Shown piece after piece: positions 26,950 to 34,009 of a stretch of 64,000 bases of DNA. Where the stretch lies: the NCBI GenBank assembly GCA_002293525.1, contig DBDJ01000072.1, positions 43,143 through 107,142 of the forward strand. The letters are read 5' to 3'. How positions within the stretch are numbered: the first letter of the stretch is position 1; every line of letters begins with the position of its first letter. Both the position numbers and the translations under genes were made by a program. This DNA comes from Lachnospiraceae bacterium UBA935 (GTDB lineage Bacteria > Bacillota > Clostridia > Lachnospirales > Lachnospiraceae). The notes below the pieces were generated by a model. The model made no database searches and had not been told where the DNA came from. It was given only the letters and a program-made list of their open reading frames with translations.

Positions 26950-28272
26950 TCAATTTAAAATAAATCGTTTTTCTTCATCTGTCAATCGTAAATAAATTTC
27001 AATCAACGCATAGAACACTTTTTTTTCATATTCACAACAATCATTGCTTTGAATATGCATATCCCCTGTATCTATCAAATTACAAAAAGGACAACCCGAA
27101 ACACATAGATTTCTTATCCAACATGTACTACATTTTATATTATTATTAGAATTGACTGTCTTTAGAAAGTCAGTACGTTTATTTAGCCCATCTCTGACAT
27201 TGCCAATAATATAATCCTTTAAGGAGACAAATCTTTGGCAGGGATAGATGTTTCCATGGATATCTACAGCAACTAGATTCTTACCCACACCACATGATGA
27301 CGACCTGGTTACTGCATTGTTTATTTTTTTCATTTGCTGTCTAAACAGTTTGGCCTTTTTAACATAGCTGAAATTATTTTGTTTCATTTCGTTTTCAATA
27401 TCTTTATACCATTCAATATATTTCTCGGCAAGAACTAAGAAATCATTTCCTTTCATCATATTGAACGCAGGAGAAATAATAATTTTCCTAAAACCCAAAC
27501 TATCAAGATGCCTGTATATCTCTTTGATTTTCATGTTATATGGAGTAACTGTCGCCCTAACCCCCAATAGACCTTTTACTCTAAGATTTTTTGTACGCAT
27601 AGTTACAATATCATATGATCCGTGTCCCGATTTATCAAATCTATTTTTATTTTGCGTATCCCGATCCCCATCCAAGCTAATCTGTACTGAAATTTTATTA
27701 TCTATTATAAATTTTTCGATTTCTTCATTAATCAAAGTACCATTGGTTGTCATTGAAAATCCAATATTCTTACCAAATTTTGCTTTATTCTCGTGACAAT
27801 ATAAAACTACTTGCCTGATAACTTCAAAATTGAGCAGAGGTTCCCCTCCAAAAAAACAGATCGACACACCTTGGGAAATAGAATGACTCACCAAAAAATC
27901 CACTGCTTTTATTGCTGTTTCTACATCCATGATACCTGAATCTTGATATTGACCATCTTCTCCATAACAATATGTACAGCGAAGATTACAGTTTTGAACT
28001 ATCAGCAGAGAAATTGCACTGATGGTATTCTTATATTCATTCTTATCAAAATTAACGGTAGAATATTTGGCTTGATTGATTTCTCTAATAAGCTTGTATG
28101 CATCTTCATTATTTAGTAGTATTTCCTTATCATCTTTATCTAAAAGACAATTATTGCCATACATCAAAATTAGATTTAGAGTGTGTCCATCGCATTCGTA
28201 AATCTTTCCTGTTTCAGATAGATAGATATATCTTTTTTCATTGATTTCAAATACTTTATAATTGTTTTCCAA
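26950..28272 (-). CDS. Radical SAM/SPASM peptide maturase
   Basis: The 440-residue enzyme has the radical SAM cluster motif C95-N-L-R-C99-T-Y-C102, followed by GGEPLLNFE. A C-terminal SPASM region (about 320-425) has many cysteines (SSSCGVGKN, YPCQRF, CSTCWIRNLCVSGCPFC, NDCCEYEKK) for auxiliary iron-sulfur clusters. The first 85 residues before the barrel resemble the peptide-binding segment of RiPP maturases. Such enzymes make thioether or carbon bonds in ribosomal peptides. The start is TTG at 28272, six bases after GGAGGG. A Cys/Asp-rich 49-residue peptide is encoded just upstream and is the probable substrate. Confidence 0.9.
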   Translation of the reverse strand: MENNYKVFEINEKRYIYLSETGKIYECDGHTLNLILMYGNNCLLDKDDKEILLNNEDAYKLIREINQAKYSTVNFDKNEYKNTISAISLLIVQNCNLRCTYCYGEDGQYQDSGIMDVETAIKAVDFLVSHSISQGVSICFFGGEPLLNFEVIRQVVLYCHENKAKFGKNIGFSMTTNGTLINEEIEKFIIDNKISVQISLDGDRDTQNKNRFDKSGHGSYDIVTMRTKNLRVKGLLGVRATVTPYNMKIKEIYRHLDSLGFRKIIISPAFNMMKGNDFLVLAEKYIEWYKDIENEMKQNNFSYVKKAKLFRQQMKKINNAVTRSSSCGVGKNLVAVDIHGNIYPCQRFVSLKDYIIGNVRDGLNKRTDFLKTVNSNNNIKCSTCWIRNLCVSGCPFCNLIDTGDMHIQSNDCCEYEKKVFYALIEIYLRLTDEEKRFILN

Positions 28273-28303
28273 AAGTGGCCCTCCATTTTTACCTCCTGAC
28301 GGA

Positions 28304-28331
28304 AGTGCCCCTACCTTATCGGAGAGGCACT
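28304..28331 (-). promoter_or_regulatory. Hairpin between peptide gene and maturase gene
   Basis: On the minus strand AGTGCCTCT pairs with AGGGGCACT (one G-T pair) around a loop of about ten bases. It lies between the stop of the peptide gene and the ribosome site of the radical SAM gene. No T-run follows, so it is not a full intrinsic terminator. It may slow readthrough or protect the 3' end of the peptide message, giving more peptide than enzyme, as is common in RiPP operons. That function is inference. Confidence 0.55.
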
Positions 28332-28358
28332 CTTATTATACCGACAGATCATTAATTA

Positions 28359-28508
28359 TTAATCAATTATGTCGTACCATTGTCCGTCACAATGTGTACA
28401 AAAATCATCGTCGTTTTTTTCTCCGTCACAAAATTCGCAATCATCAAAATCAATTAACGTACAACTTGTAACTTCTTCCAAAACATCACGATTTTTGAGT
28501 TTCAACAT
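28359..28508 (-). CDS. Cys/Asp-rich RiPP precursor peptide, 49 residues
   Basis: A short gene with AAGGAGG eight bases before its ATG encodes 49 residues. The first 15 (MLKLKNRDVLEEVTS) look like a leader. The rest has five Cys (16, 24, 27, 37, 40) and ten Asp. Three pairs have C-x3-D spacing: C16-D20, C24-D28 and C37-D41. CEFCDG and CTHCDG also form a duplicated CxxCDG motif, and the end is QWYDIID. C-x3-D is the spacing crosslinked in freyrasin-type ranthipeptides. The radical SAM gene follows by 86 bases. A small zinc-binding protein (two CxxC pairs) is the main alternative. I know no close homologue. Confidence 0.8.
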   Translation of the reverse strand: MLKLKNRDVLEEVTSCTLIDFDDCEFCDGEKNDDDFCTHCDGQWYDIID

Positions 28509-28605
28509 TGGCTCATCCTCCTTCTTATGTTTTATATATCAAAATACCTGCACAAACGGCGCCTATTTATGATTGGTATTTTAATACTTAAATAACATAA
28601 TCAAT

Positions 28606-28634
28606 ATACTAACATTGCAAAGATTATTTGTCAA
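28606..28634 (-). promoter_or_regulatory. Sigma-A type promoter of the RiPP cluster
   Basis: On the minus strand a perfect -35 TTGACA (28629-28634) and a -10 TAGTAT (28606-28611) are separated by 17 bases. Transcription would begin near 28599, leaving a 5' leader of about 90 bases before the peptide gene. No other promoter of this quality was seen upstream of the later genes, so the whole cluster is probably one transcript. Confidence 0.75.
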
Positions 28635-28943
28635 TTGTTTTGTTTAAAATATAATTTTTAAATTAATTATTATATATATGAAATTTATTTTATAATCAAT
28701 CTCGTATTTCGTTTGTTTATCGCTTATTAATTTGCTTATTATAATTACGATTATGATAGCAAATGCTGAGCGTAATAATTATATTACATTAATGTTATAT
28801 CACTATTACACCAATTATAATAACATTAACTGCATTACAACTTTATACTTGTTTTTTGTGCGGCATGTTATTATTCTATTACAACAACATGATGGTCGCT
28901 AGTTCTTGTATGTGATTTATATCTATAATTCGTTCAACATATG
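28635..28943. other. AT-rich noncoding stretch upstream of the RiPP promoter
   Basis: No gene is supported in this very AT-rich 309-base stretch. Start codons on both strands meet stops within a few codons. The only structured sequence is an imperfect 20-base palindrome at 28781-28800 (ATATTACATTAATGTTATAT, with perfect core ACATTAATGT). It could be a regulator site but lies about 150 bases upstream of the -35. The base composition continues that of the RiPP island, so the island probably reaches close to the pnp terminator. Confidence 0.5.
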
Positions 28944-28979
28944 AAAAAGAGCCCTCGCAACCTGCGACAGCCCTTTTTT
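28944..28979 (-). terminator. Intrinsic terminator downstream of pnp
   Basis: On the minus strand AGGGCTGTCGCA pairs imperfectly with TGCGAGGGCTCT around a three-base loop and is followed by a T run. The reverse strand has a T run too, so it could act both ways. It lies 28 bases after the pnp stop and separates pnp from the RiPP cluster. Confidence 0.75.
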
Positions 28980-29006
28980 ATCTTTCACTATTTCCGTTTC
29001 TATTAT

Positions 29007-31121
29007 TTAATGAGCCACACCCTGCTGACCCTTCGGCACATCCTTGATTGAAAAGCTCATCCTGCCCATCTTATCCTTGCCGAGACAGATGACAGTCACT
29101 TTGTCACCCAATGTCAGCACATCTTCCACTTGTTTGATGCGCTCCTTGGCAATCTTGGAGATGTGTACCATGCCTTCTTTGCCGGGGGCAAATTCAATAA
29201 AGGCGCCGAACTCCTTGATGCTGACTACTGTGCCTTGGAATAACTGGCCTTCTTCAAACTCGGTGACGATAGTCTTGACCATCTCGATCGCCTTGCTCAT
29301 CATCTCTGCTTCGGTACCGCATACAGCCACCTTGCCATCGTCGGTGATGTCGATCCTTACGCCGGTGCGGGCAATGATCTCATTGATGGTCTTGCCTCTT
29401 TGACCCACGACATCACCGATCTTCTCAGGATCAATCTGAATAGCAATGATCTTGGGCGCATACGGGCCGACTTCATCTCTGGGCTTGGCAATGCAGGGGT
29501 TCATGACTTCGTTCAGGATATAGGTTCGGGCTTTCTTCGTCGTGGCAATGGCTTCCTCCACTATCGCTCTGGTCAGGCCGTGGATCTTGATGTCCATCTG
29601 GATCGCCGTGATGCCGTCATGAGTACCGGCCACTTTGAAGTCCATGTCACCGAAAAAGTCTTCCAGGCCTTGGATGTCTGTCAGAACCAGATAATCGTCG
29701 TCGGTTTCCCCGGTTACGAGACCGCAGGAGATGCCTGCTACCGGCTTACTGATCGGAACGCCCGCCGCCATCAGCGACATACTGGAGGCGCAGACCGATG
29801 CCTGAGAAGTAGAGCCGTTGGATTCGAAGGTTTCCGATACGGTACGGATGGCATAGGGGAAAGCTTCTTCGCTGGGCAGTACCGGTATCAAAGCTTTTTC
29901 CGCCAGGGAACCGTGGCCGATCTCGCGGCGGCCCGGCCCTCTGCTGGGCTTGGTCTCGCCGACGGAATAGGACGGGAAATTATAATGATGCATATAGCGC
30001 TTATTGACTTCGTTTTCGTCCAGACCGTCGATTCTCTGCATGTCGGACATGGGCGCCAGGGTAGTGATCGTACAGATCTGGGTCTGGCCTCTGGTGAACA
30101 TCGCCGAGCCATGCACCCGAGGAATGAGATCCACTTCGGCTTCCAGATGTCTGATTTCCGTGATCTGACGCCCGTCAGGACGCTTTTTGTCCTTCAGGAT
30201 CATCTTGCGGACGGTCTTCTTCTCATATTGATAGATGGCTTCATCCAGCATGGCCAGCCATTCTTCCTTGTCGGCAAAGGCTTCTTCCAGCCTGGCCGTG
30301 ATATTACGGATATTCTCTTCCCTGACCTGTTTCTCGTCAGTGAAGACGGCTTCTTCCATCTCGGCGGATGTGACGATTTCCTTCATGGCTGCCGTCATTT
30401 CCTCAGGGATCGCACAGCTGGTATAGCTATGCTTCGGTCTGCCTACTTCGGCTACGATCTGGTTAATAAATTCAATCAGGGTCTGATTGACGTCATGAGC
30501 CATGTAAATGGCTTCCAGCATCTTGTCTTCCGGCACTTCATTGGCACCGGCTTCGATCATGATGACCTTTTCCGTGGTCGAGGCAACCGACAGATTCAGG
30601 TCGCCGTTTTTCCACTGCTCCTGATTGGGGTTGACGATCAGCTTACCGTCCACCATGCCGATCTGTGTGGTCGCACACGGGCCGCTAAAGGGGATGTCAG
30701 AAATCACGGTCGCAATGGCCGATCCCAGCATGGCCACCAGCTCCGGGCGGCATTCGGGATCTACCGACAATACCAGGTTGCTCAACGTCACGTCGTTCCG
30801 ATAGTCCTTCGGAAACAGCGGCCGCATCGGCCGGTCAATGACACGGCTGGTCAGCACCGCATTTTCACTTGCCTTGCCTTCCCGCTTGTTAAAGCCGCCG
30901 GGGATCTTGCCTACCGAATACAGTTTTTCCTCATACTCCACGCTTAACGGGAAAAAGTCGATCCCTTCCCTCGGCTTGTCGGATGAAGTGGCCGTACTAA
31001 GCACCGTAGTGTCGCCATACTGCATAAAAGCGCAGCCGTTGGCCTGCTTTCCCATCCTGCCGATGTCAACGCGAAGCGTATGTCCGGCAAGTTCCATAGT
31101 AAATGTTTTGTAATTGCTCAT
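29007..31121 (-). CDS. pnp: Polyribonucleotide nucleotidyltransferase (PNPase)
   Basis: PNPase degrades RNA 3' to 5' with phosphate. The 704-residue protein has the full order: two RNase PH-like domains (first from residue 1; second with GGDFFGDMDFK-like FFGDMDFKVAGTHDGITAIQMD), a KH domain (IIAIQIDPEKIGDVVGQRGK) and a C-terminal S1 domain (GTVVSIKEFGAFIEFAPG). It lies downstream of rpsO as in most bacteria. A long leader stem-loop lies directly before the gene, as expected of a gene under RNase III/PNPase-type control. Confidence 0.97.
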   Translation of the reverse strand: MSNYKTFTMELAGHTLRVDIGRMGKQANGCAFMQYGDTTVLSTATSSDKPREGIDFFPLSVEYEEKLYSVGKIPGGFNKREGKASENAVLTSRVIDRPMRPLFPKDYRNDVTLSNLVLSVDPECRPELVAMLGSAIATVISDIPFSGPCATTQIGMVDGKLIVNPNQEQWKNGDLNLSVASTTEKVIMIEAGANEVPEDKMLEAIYMAHDVNQTLIEFINQIVAEVGRPKHSYTSCAIPEEMTAAMKEIVTSAEMEEAVFTDEKQVREENIRNITARLEEAFADKEEWLAMLDEAIYQYEKKTVRKMILKDKKRPDGRQITEIRHLEAEVDLIPRVHGSAMFTRGQTQICTITTLAPMSDMQRIDGLDENEVNKRYMHHYNFPSYSVGETKPSRGPGRREIGHGSLAEKALIPVLPSEEAFPYAIRTVSETFESNGSTSQASVCASSMSLMAAGVPISKPVAGISCGLVTGETDDDYLVLTDIQGLEDFFGDMDFKVAGTHDGITAIQMDIKIHGLTRAIVEEAIATTKKARTYILNEVMNPCIAKPRDEVGPYAPKIIAIQIDPEKIGDVVGQRGKTINEIIARTGVRIDITDDGKVAVCGTEAEMMSKAIEMVKTIVTEFEEGQLFQGTVVSIKEFGAFIEFAPGKEGMVHISKIAKERIKQVEDVLTLGDKVTVICLGKDKMGRMSFSIKDVPKGQQGVAH

Positions 31122-31149
31122 TTTCTTCTCCTTTTCTACTAAATCATCA

Positions 31150-31282
31150 GGAAGAAGATGTCGAAACTACTGACCCGTACACCCGGTCACATGCCAACGC
31201 TCTCCTCTTCTTCAACCCTTTTATCATGATTGCCATGAGATGCCGGTGTTCGCGTCAGTGGTCTCGATACCATCTTCTTGCC
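31150..31282 (-). promoter_or_regulatory. Long stem-loop in the pnp leader RNA
   Basis: Two arms of about 37 bases, 31243-31282 and 31150-31186, are nearly complementary. The 5' arm includes GAAGATGGTATCGAGACC and the 3' arm the matching GTTTCGACATCTTCTTCC. They enclose a loop of about 56 bases. The structure ends 28 bases before the pnp start codon. In E. coli a comparable pnp leader hairpin is cut by RNase III and then attacked by PNPase to autoregulate the gene. The analogous role here is inference; the structure is seen. Confidence 0.65.
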
Positions 31283-31397
31283 TGAAATATTATCAATACA
31301 TAAAAACATAAAAATCTTCCGCATAACTTAAGCTCTTGATTCTTTTTCTGATGACTTTCGTGACATCAAAATACACATAGAATAAAAAATATAAGCT

Positions 31398-31488
31398 AGC
31401 ATTACGAAACATGGCCGGATGGCCAAAAGAAAAGGCGGAAAGCCGAAGCCAATTCGGCCGCTCTTCCACCTTCTTCACTCGTAATGCT
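31398..31488 (-). other. Structured rpsO-pnp spacer bounded by a perfect 10-bp inverted repeat
   Basis: AGCATTACGA (31398-31407) and TCGTAATGCT (31479-31488) are exact reverse complements and enclose two smaller hairpins on the minus strand. These are GCCGAA-TTGGC-TTCGGC and GGCC-ATCC-GGCC, with short T-rich tracts after the first. The repeat begins at the rpsO stop codon. It may terminate part of the rpsO transcript or serve as a processing site. An overlapping 61-codon reading frame here looks like chance. Confidence 0.55.
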
Positions 31489-31754
31489 TATTTTCTGATC
31501 TGTAATCTTTCGATCAAAGTACGGTATCTTTCGATATCTTTTTCTTTCAGGTAGTTCAATAAGCCTCTTCGCTGACCGATCATCTTATGCATTCCTCTGG
31601 CTGAATGATAATCCTTGGAGTTAGCCTTGAGATGCTGTGTCAGTTCCTGAATCCTGGCTGTAAGTATGGCAATCTGGACTTCCGGAGAACCGGTATCGCC
31701 CTCGCTTCTGGCATACTCGTTCATGATTGCGGTTTTCTTTTCTTTTGAAATCAT
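31488..31754 (-). CDS. rpsO: 30S ribosomal protein S15
   Basis: S15 binds the central domain of 16S rRNA early in small-subunit assembly. The 88-residue protein is full length and has GDTGSPEVQIAILTARI and HSARGMHKMIGQRRGLLNYL. AGGAGGAAG precedes the ATG. The GC-rich leader (about 31770-31815) can form short stems, and S15 often represses its own translation through the leader, but I cannot identify a known S15 motif. It lies upstream of pnp. Confidence 0.97.
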   Translation of the reverse strand: MISKEKKTAIMNEYARSEGDTGSPEVQIAILTARIQELTQHLKANSKDYHSARGMHKMIGQRRGLLNYLKEKDIERYRTLIERLQIRK

Positions 31755-31926
31755 CTTCTTCCTCCTAAATGAACCGCCCGATACCCGGACCAGGGCCGAT
31801 GTTTCCCGGATCTGCGTATTGGGTTGCTTTTATCAACTTCAACTATAATACCATAACTCTTAGGATGTGTAAACAGAATAATGGATTCTCTGGATAATAA
31901 TTATGGATTATTTGAAATAATAATTA

Positions 31927-32985
31927 TCAGTCATACAATATGCTGACCATTTTCGCCGGCGTCCGGTAATTGTATGATGAAATCTTTATCCCTGTCTTGG
32001 GGCTGCTGGCATGGATGACCTGACCGCCGCCGATATAGATCGCCACATGATTGATGACTCCGCCCTTGGCATAAAAGACCAGATCCCCGGCTTTTAGTTC
32101 CGAGGCTGTAATTTTCGTCCCGACCCCGGCCTGTGCTGCCGAGGTGCGCGGCAGGCTGACGCCGTATTTCTTATATACGCTTAACACAAAGCCCGAACAG
32201 TCGGTTCCGTTAGTCAGGCTGGTCCCGCCCCATACATAGGGATTGCCCAAAAACTGTTTGGCATATTGGCAAATATCGACCCGGATATCCGACACCCCTT
32301 CTCCATATAGAAGTTCCGTCATAGTGATCGCTGTTGCCAGATCAGTCTTGACTTCCACATATTCAGCCGATACGAAGACTTCCTCGTCGTCCAGATATAC
32401 TTCAACCCAGCCGTCCTCACGGACCGCCGCTACATCCATGATCTCGCCCTTGGGTACCTGGGTGATGACTTCACAGTCGGTATTGGGCTGTTCCCTTACC
32501 TTAAGGGAGTCAGTCGTGACAACGGCTATTTCCGTGGCCAGCTCCTGGCCTTTCTTCACAGCGCCAAAACCGGTCAGGAGATATTCTGACTTGACATAGC
32601 CTTCTACTTTGCCGGACTTGATATAATTCCAGCCGTTTTCTTCAGTGATTACTTCACAGGCGGCATTCCGGGGCAGCTTACCCACCAGCTTGCCGGATTC
32701 GTCAGCCTCTTTACGGATATTCAGATTATTTTCTTCGGTATTACAGATCCCCAGATTGGTATAACCAAAAGTAGCGCCCTCTGCTTGCAAGGCCGCCTCT
32801 TTATATTCCTCTTCGGTAAGCTCTGATTCCAATATAGAATCAATCCCGACCGGATTGATAATGGTAGCAAGATCACTGTCAGCATCTTCCGATACGCTTA
32901 TTTCTGCGCCCTGTGCCTGCATTACGGGCATCCCCGTCAATATTGCGCTGCCGATACATAGAACGTAAATAAATGTCTTCTTCAC
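31927..32985 (-). CDS. Secreted NlpC/P60 cell-wall hydrolase with SH3 domains
   Basis: This 352-residue protein has a signal peptide (residues 1-27, cut near AQGAE), two SH3-type wall-binding domains (about 74-137 and 150-212) and a C-terminal NlpC/P60 peptidase (about 232-352). The catalytic residues are Cys263 (TDCSGFV), His313 (INHVAIYIGGG) and His325. Such enzymes cut stem peptides of peptidoglycan outside the cell. The start is GTG at 32985 with GGAGG five bases upstream. A consensus promoter and a WalR-like box lie just upstream. It follows ribF but has its own promoter. Confidence 0.93.
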   Translation of the reverse strand: MKKTFIYVLCIGSAILTGMPVMQAQGAEISVSEDADSDLATIINPVGIDSILESELTEEEYKEAALQAEGATFGYTNLGICNTEENNLNIRKEADESGKLVGKLPRNAACEVITEENGWNYIKSGKVEGYVKSEYLLTGFGAVKKGQELATEIAVVTTDSLKVREQPNTDCEVITQVPKGEIMDVAAVREDGWVEVYLDDEEVFVSAEYVEVKTDLATAITMTELLYGEGVSDIRVDICQYAKQFLGNPYVWGGTSLTNGTDCSGFVLSVYKKYGVSLPRTSAAQAGVGTKITASELKAGDLVFYAKGGVINHVAIYIGGGQVIHASSPKTGIKISSYNYRTPAKMVSILYD

Positions 32986-33005
32986 AGTTGCCTCCAGCTT
33001 TAGTT

Positions 33006-33022
33006 GTTACGAATTTGTTACG
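33006..33022 (-). promoter_or_regulatory. WalR-like direct repeat at the NlpC/P60 promoter
   Basis: On the minus strand CGTAAC-AAATT-CGTAAC has two hexamers with 11-base periodicity. The WalR box is TGTWAH-N5-TGTWAH, so each hexamer has one mismatch. WalRK controls wall hydrolases in Firmicutes. The box lies 10-26 bases downstream of the -10, a position at which WalR would repress. The walRK genes are not in the window. Confidence 0.5.
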
Positions 33023-33031
33023 ATTGTTTTA

Positions 33032-33060
33032 ATTATAAACAAACTCCTTCTAACTGTCAA
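33032..33060 (-). promoter_or_regulatory. Consensus sigma-A promoter of the NlpC/P60 gene
   Basis: TTGACA (33055-33060), 17 bases, TATAAT (33032-33037) on the minus strand: a perfect match. The -35 lies within the last codons of ribF and overlaps its stop. It would give an uncoupled, strong transcript of the cell-wall hydrolase. Confidence 0.85.
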
Positions 33061-33976
33061 GCTTAAAATAGGTTTTTCCTTCCATAATATCCCTCTGCAA
33101 CTGTGCTTTCAGCATGTCCATCCCGGAAAATCTGATTTCCGGTCTTTTATGCTCCAGATACTCCACTTGTATCTCATGGCCGTACAGATCCCCGGCAAAA
33201 CCATAAAGATAGGTTTCCGCCCCGATCACCTGCCGGTCGCTTACCGTCGGCTTATAGCCGATATTGGTAATGCCAAAGTAACGGCTGCGGCCGGCTGTGG
33301 TTATCGTATAATATACGCCGCAGGGGGGGAGTATCTTGTCCGGCTCCGGAAGCAGGTTCAGTGTCGGCACCCCCAACGTCCTCCCAAGACGGTTCCCCGC
33401 CACCACTGTTCCGGTCATCCGGTAATTATGGCCCAGTAATTCTGCCGCCAACAACAGATTCCCTTTACCGACCTCCTCCTTAATATAGGTAGAGCTGATT
33501 TCCCTGCCGCTGTGGCGGATTTTACGGATGACTTCGGTCTGATAGCCATATGTTGCCGAGGTCTCCGCCAGCATCCTGATGTTTCCTTTCCCCCCTTCGC
33601 CGAAGGCAAGATCTTCACCGGCGCAGATATAACTCATTTTCAGGCTGTCCAACAAAATATCCTTCAGGAAGCTTTCTGCCGGTATCGACGCATGCTGCCG
33701 GTCCATCGGGTAATAAATCAAAACATCGATCCCCATCTGCTCAAAAATCAAGGTTTTCTCTGCTTTAGACAGCAATACTTTATTTTCGGCTGACCCAAAA
33801 TAAACTTCCGGAGCGGGATCGAAAGTAAATACCACGCTTTTCCTTCGGTATTTTTTCTGGGCAGCGATTCGTTGTAACAATTCCTGATGTCCCCGGTGGA
33901 TTCCGTCGAATTTGCCGATTGCTATGGCGGTCGGGTCTTCCGATATGATTTTATCTGCTTCGCATATGATTTGCAT
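33050..33976 (-). CDS. ribF: Bifunctional riboflavin kinase/FAD synthetase
   Basis: RibF makes FMN and FAD from riboflavin. The 308-residue protein has an N-terminal nucleotidyltransferase domain (AIAIGKFDGIHRGHQELLQ at about 18-36; VFTFDPAP) and a C-terminal riboflavin kinase domain (NRLGRTLGVPTLNL). It lies 33 bases downstream of truB in the truB-ribF arrangement common in Firmicutes. Its stop codon overlaps the promoter of the next gene. Confidence 0.95.
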   Translation of the reverse strand: MQIICEADKIISEDPTAIAIGKFDGIHRGHQELLQRIAAQKKYRRKSVVFTFDPAPEVYFGSAENKVLLSKAEKTLIFEQMGIDVLIYYPMDRQHASIPAESFLKDILLDSLKMSYICAGEDLAFGEGGKGNIRMLAETSATYGYQTEVIRKIRHSGREISSTYIKEEVGKGNLLLAAELLGHNYRMTGTVVAGNRLGRTLGVPTLNLLPEPDKILPPCGVYYTITTAGRSRYFGITNIGYKPTVSDRQVIGAETYLYGFAGDLYGHEIQVEYLEHKRPEIRFSGMDMLKAQLQRDIMEGKTYFKLDS

Positions 33977-34009
33977 GGTAGGGGGGCTGTCTCCTCTATA
34001 ACTGTACTG

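Noticed and set aside
31293..31478. 61-codon minus-strand ORF between rpsO and pnp
   Set aside because: It overlaps the inverted-repeat structure, has no ribosome site and its product resembles no family.
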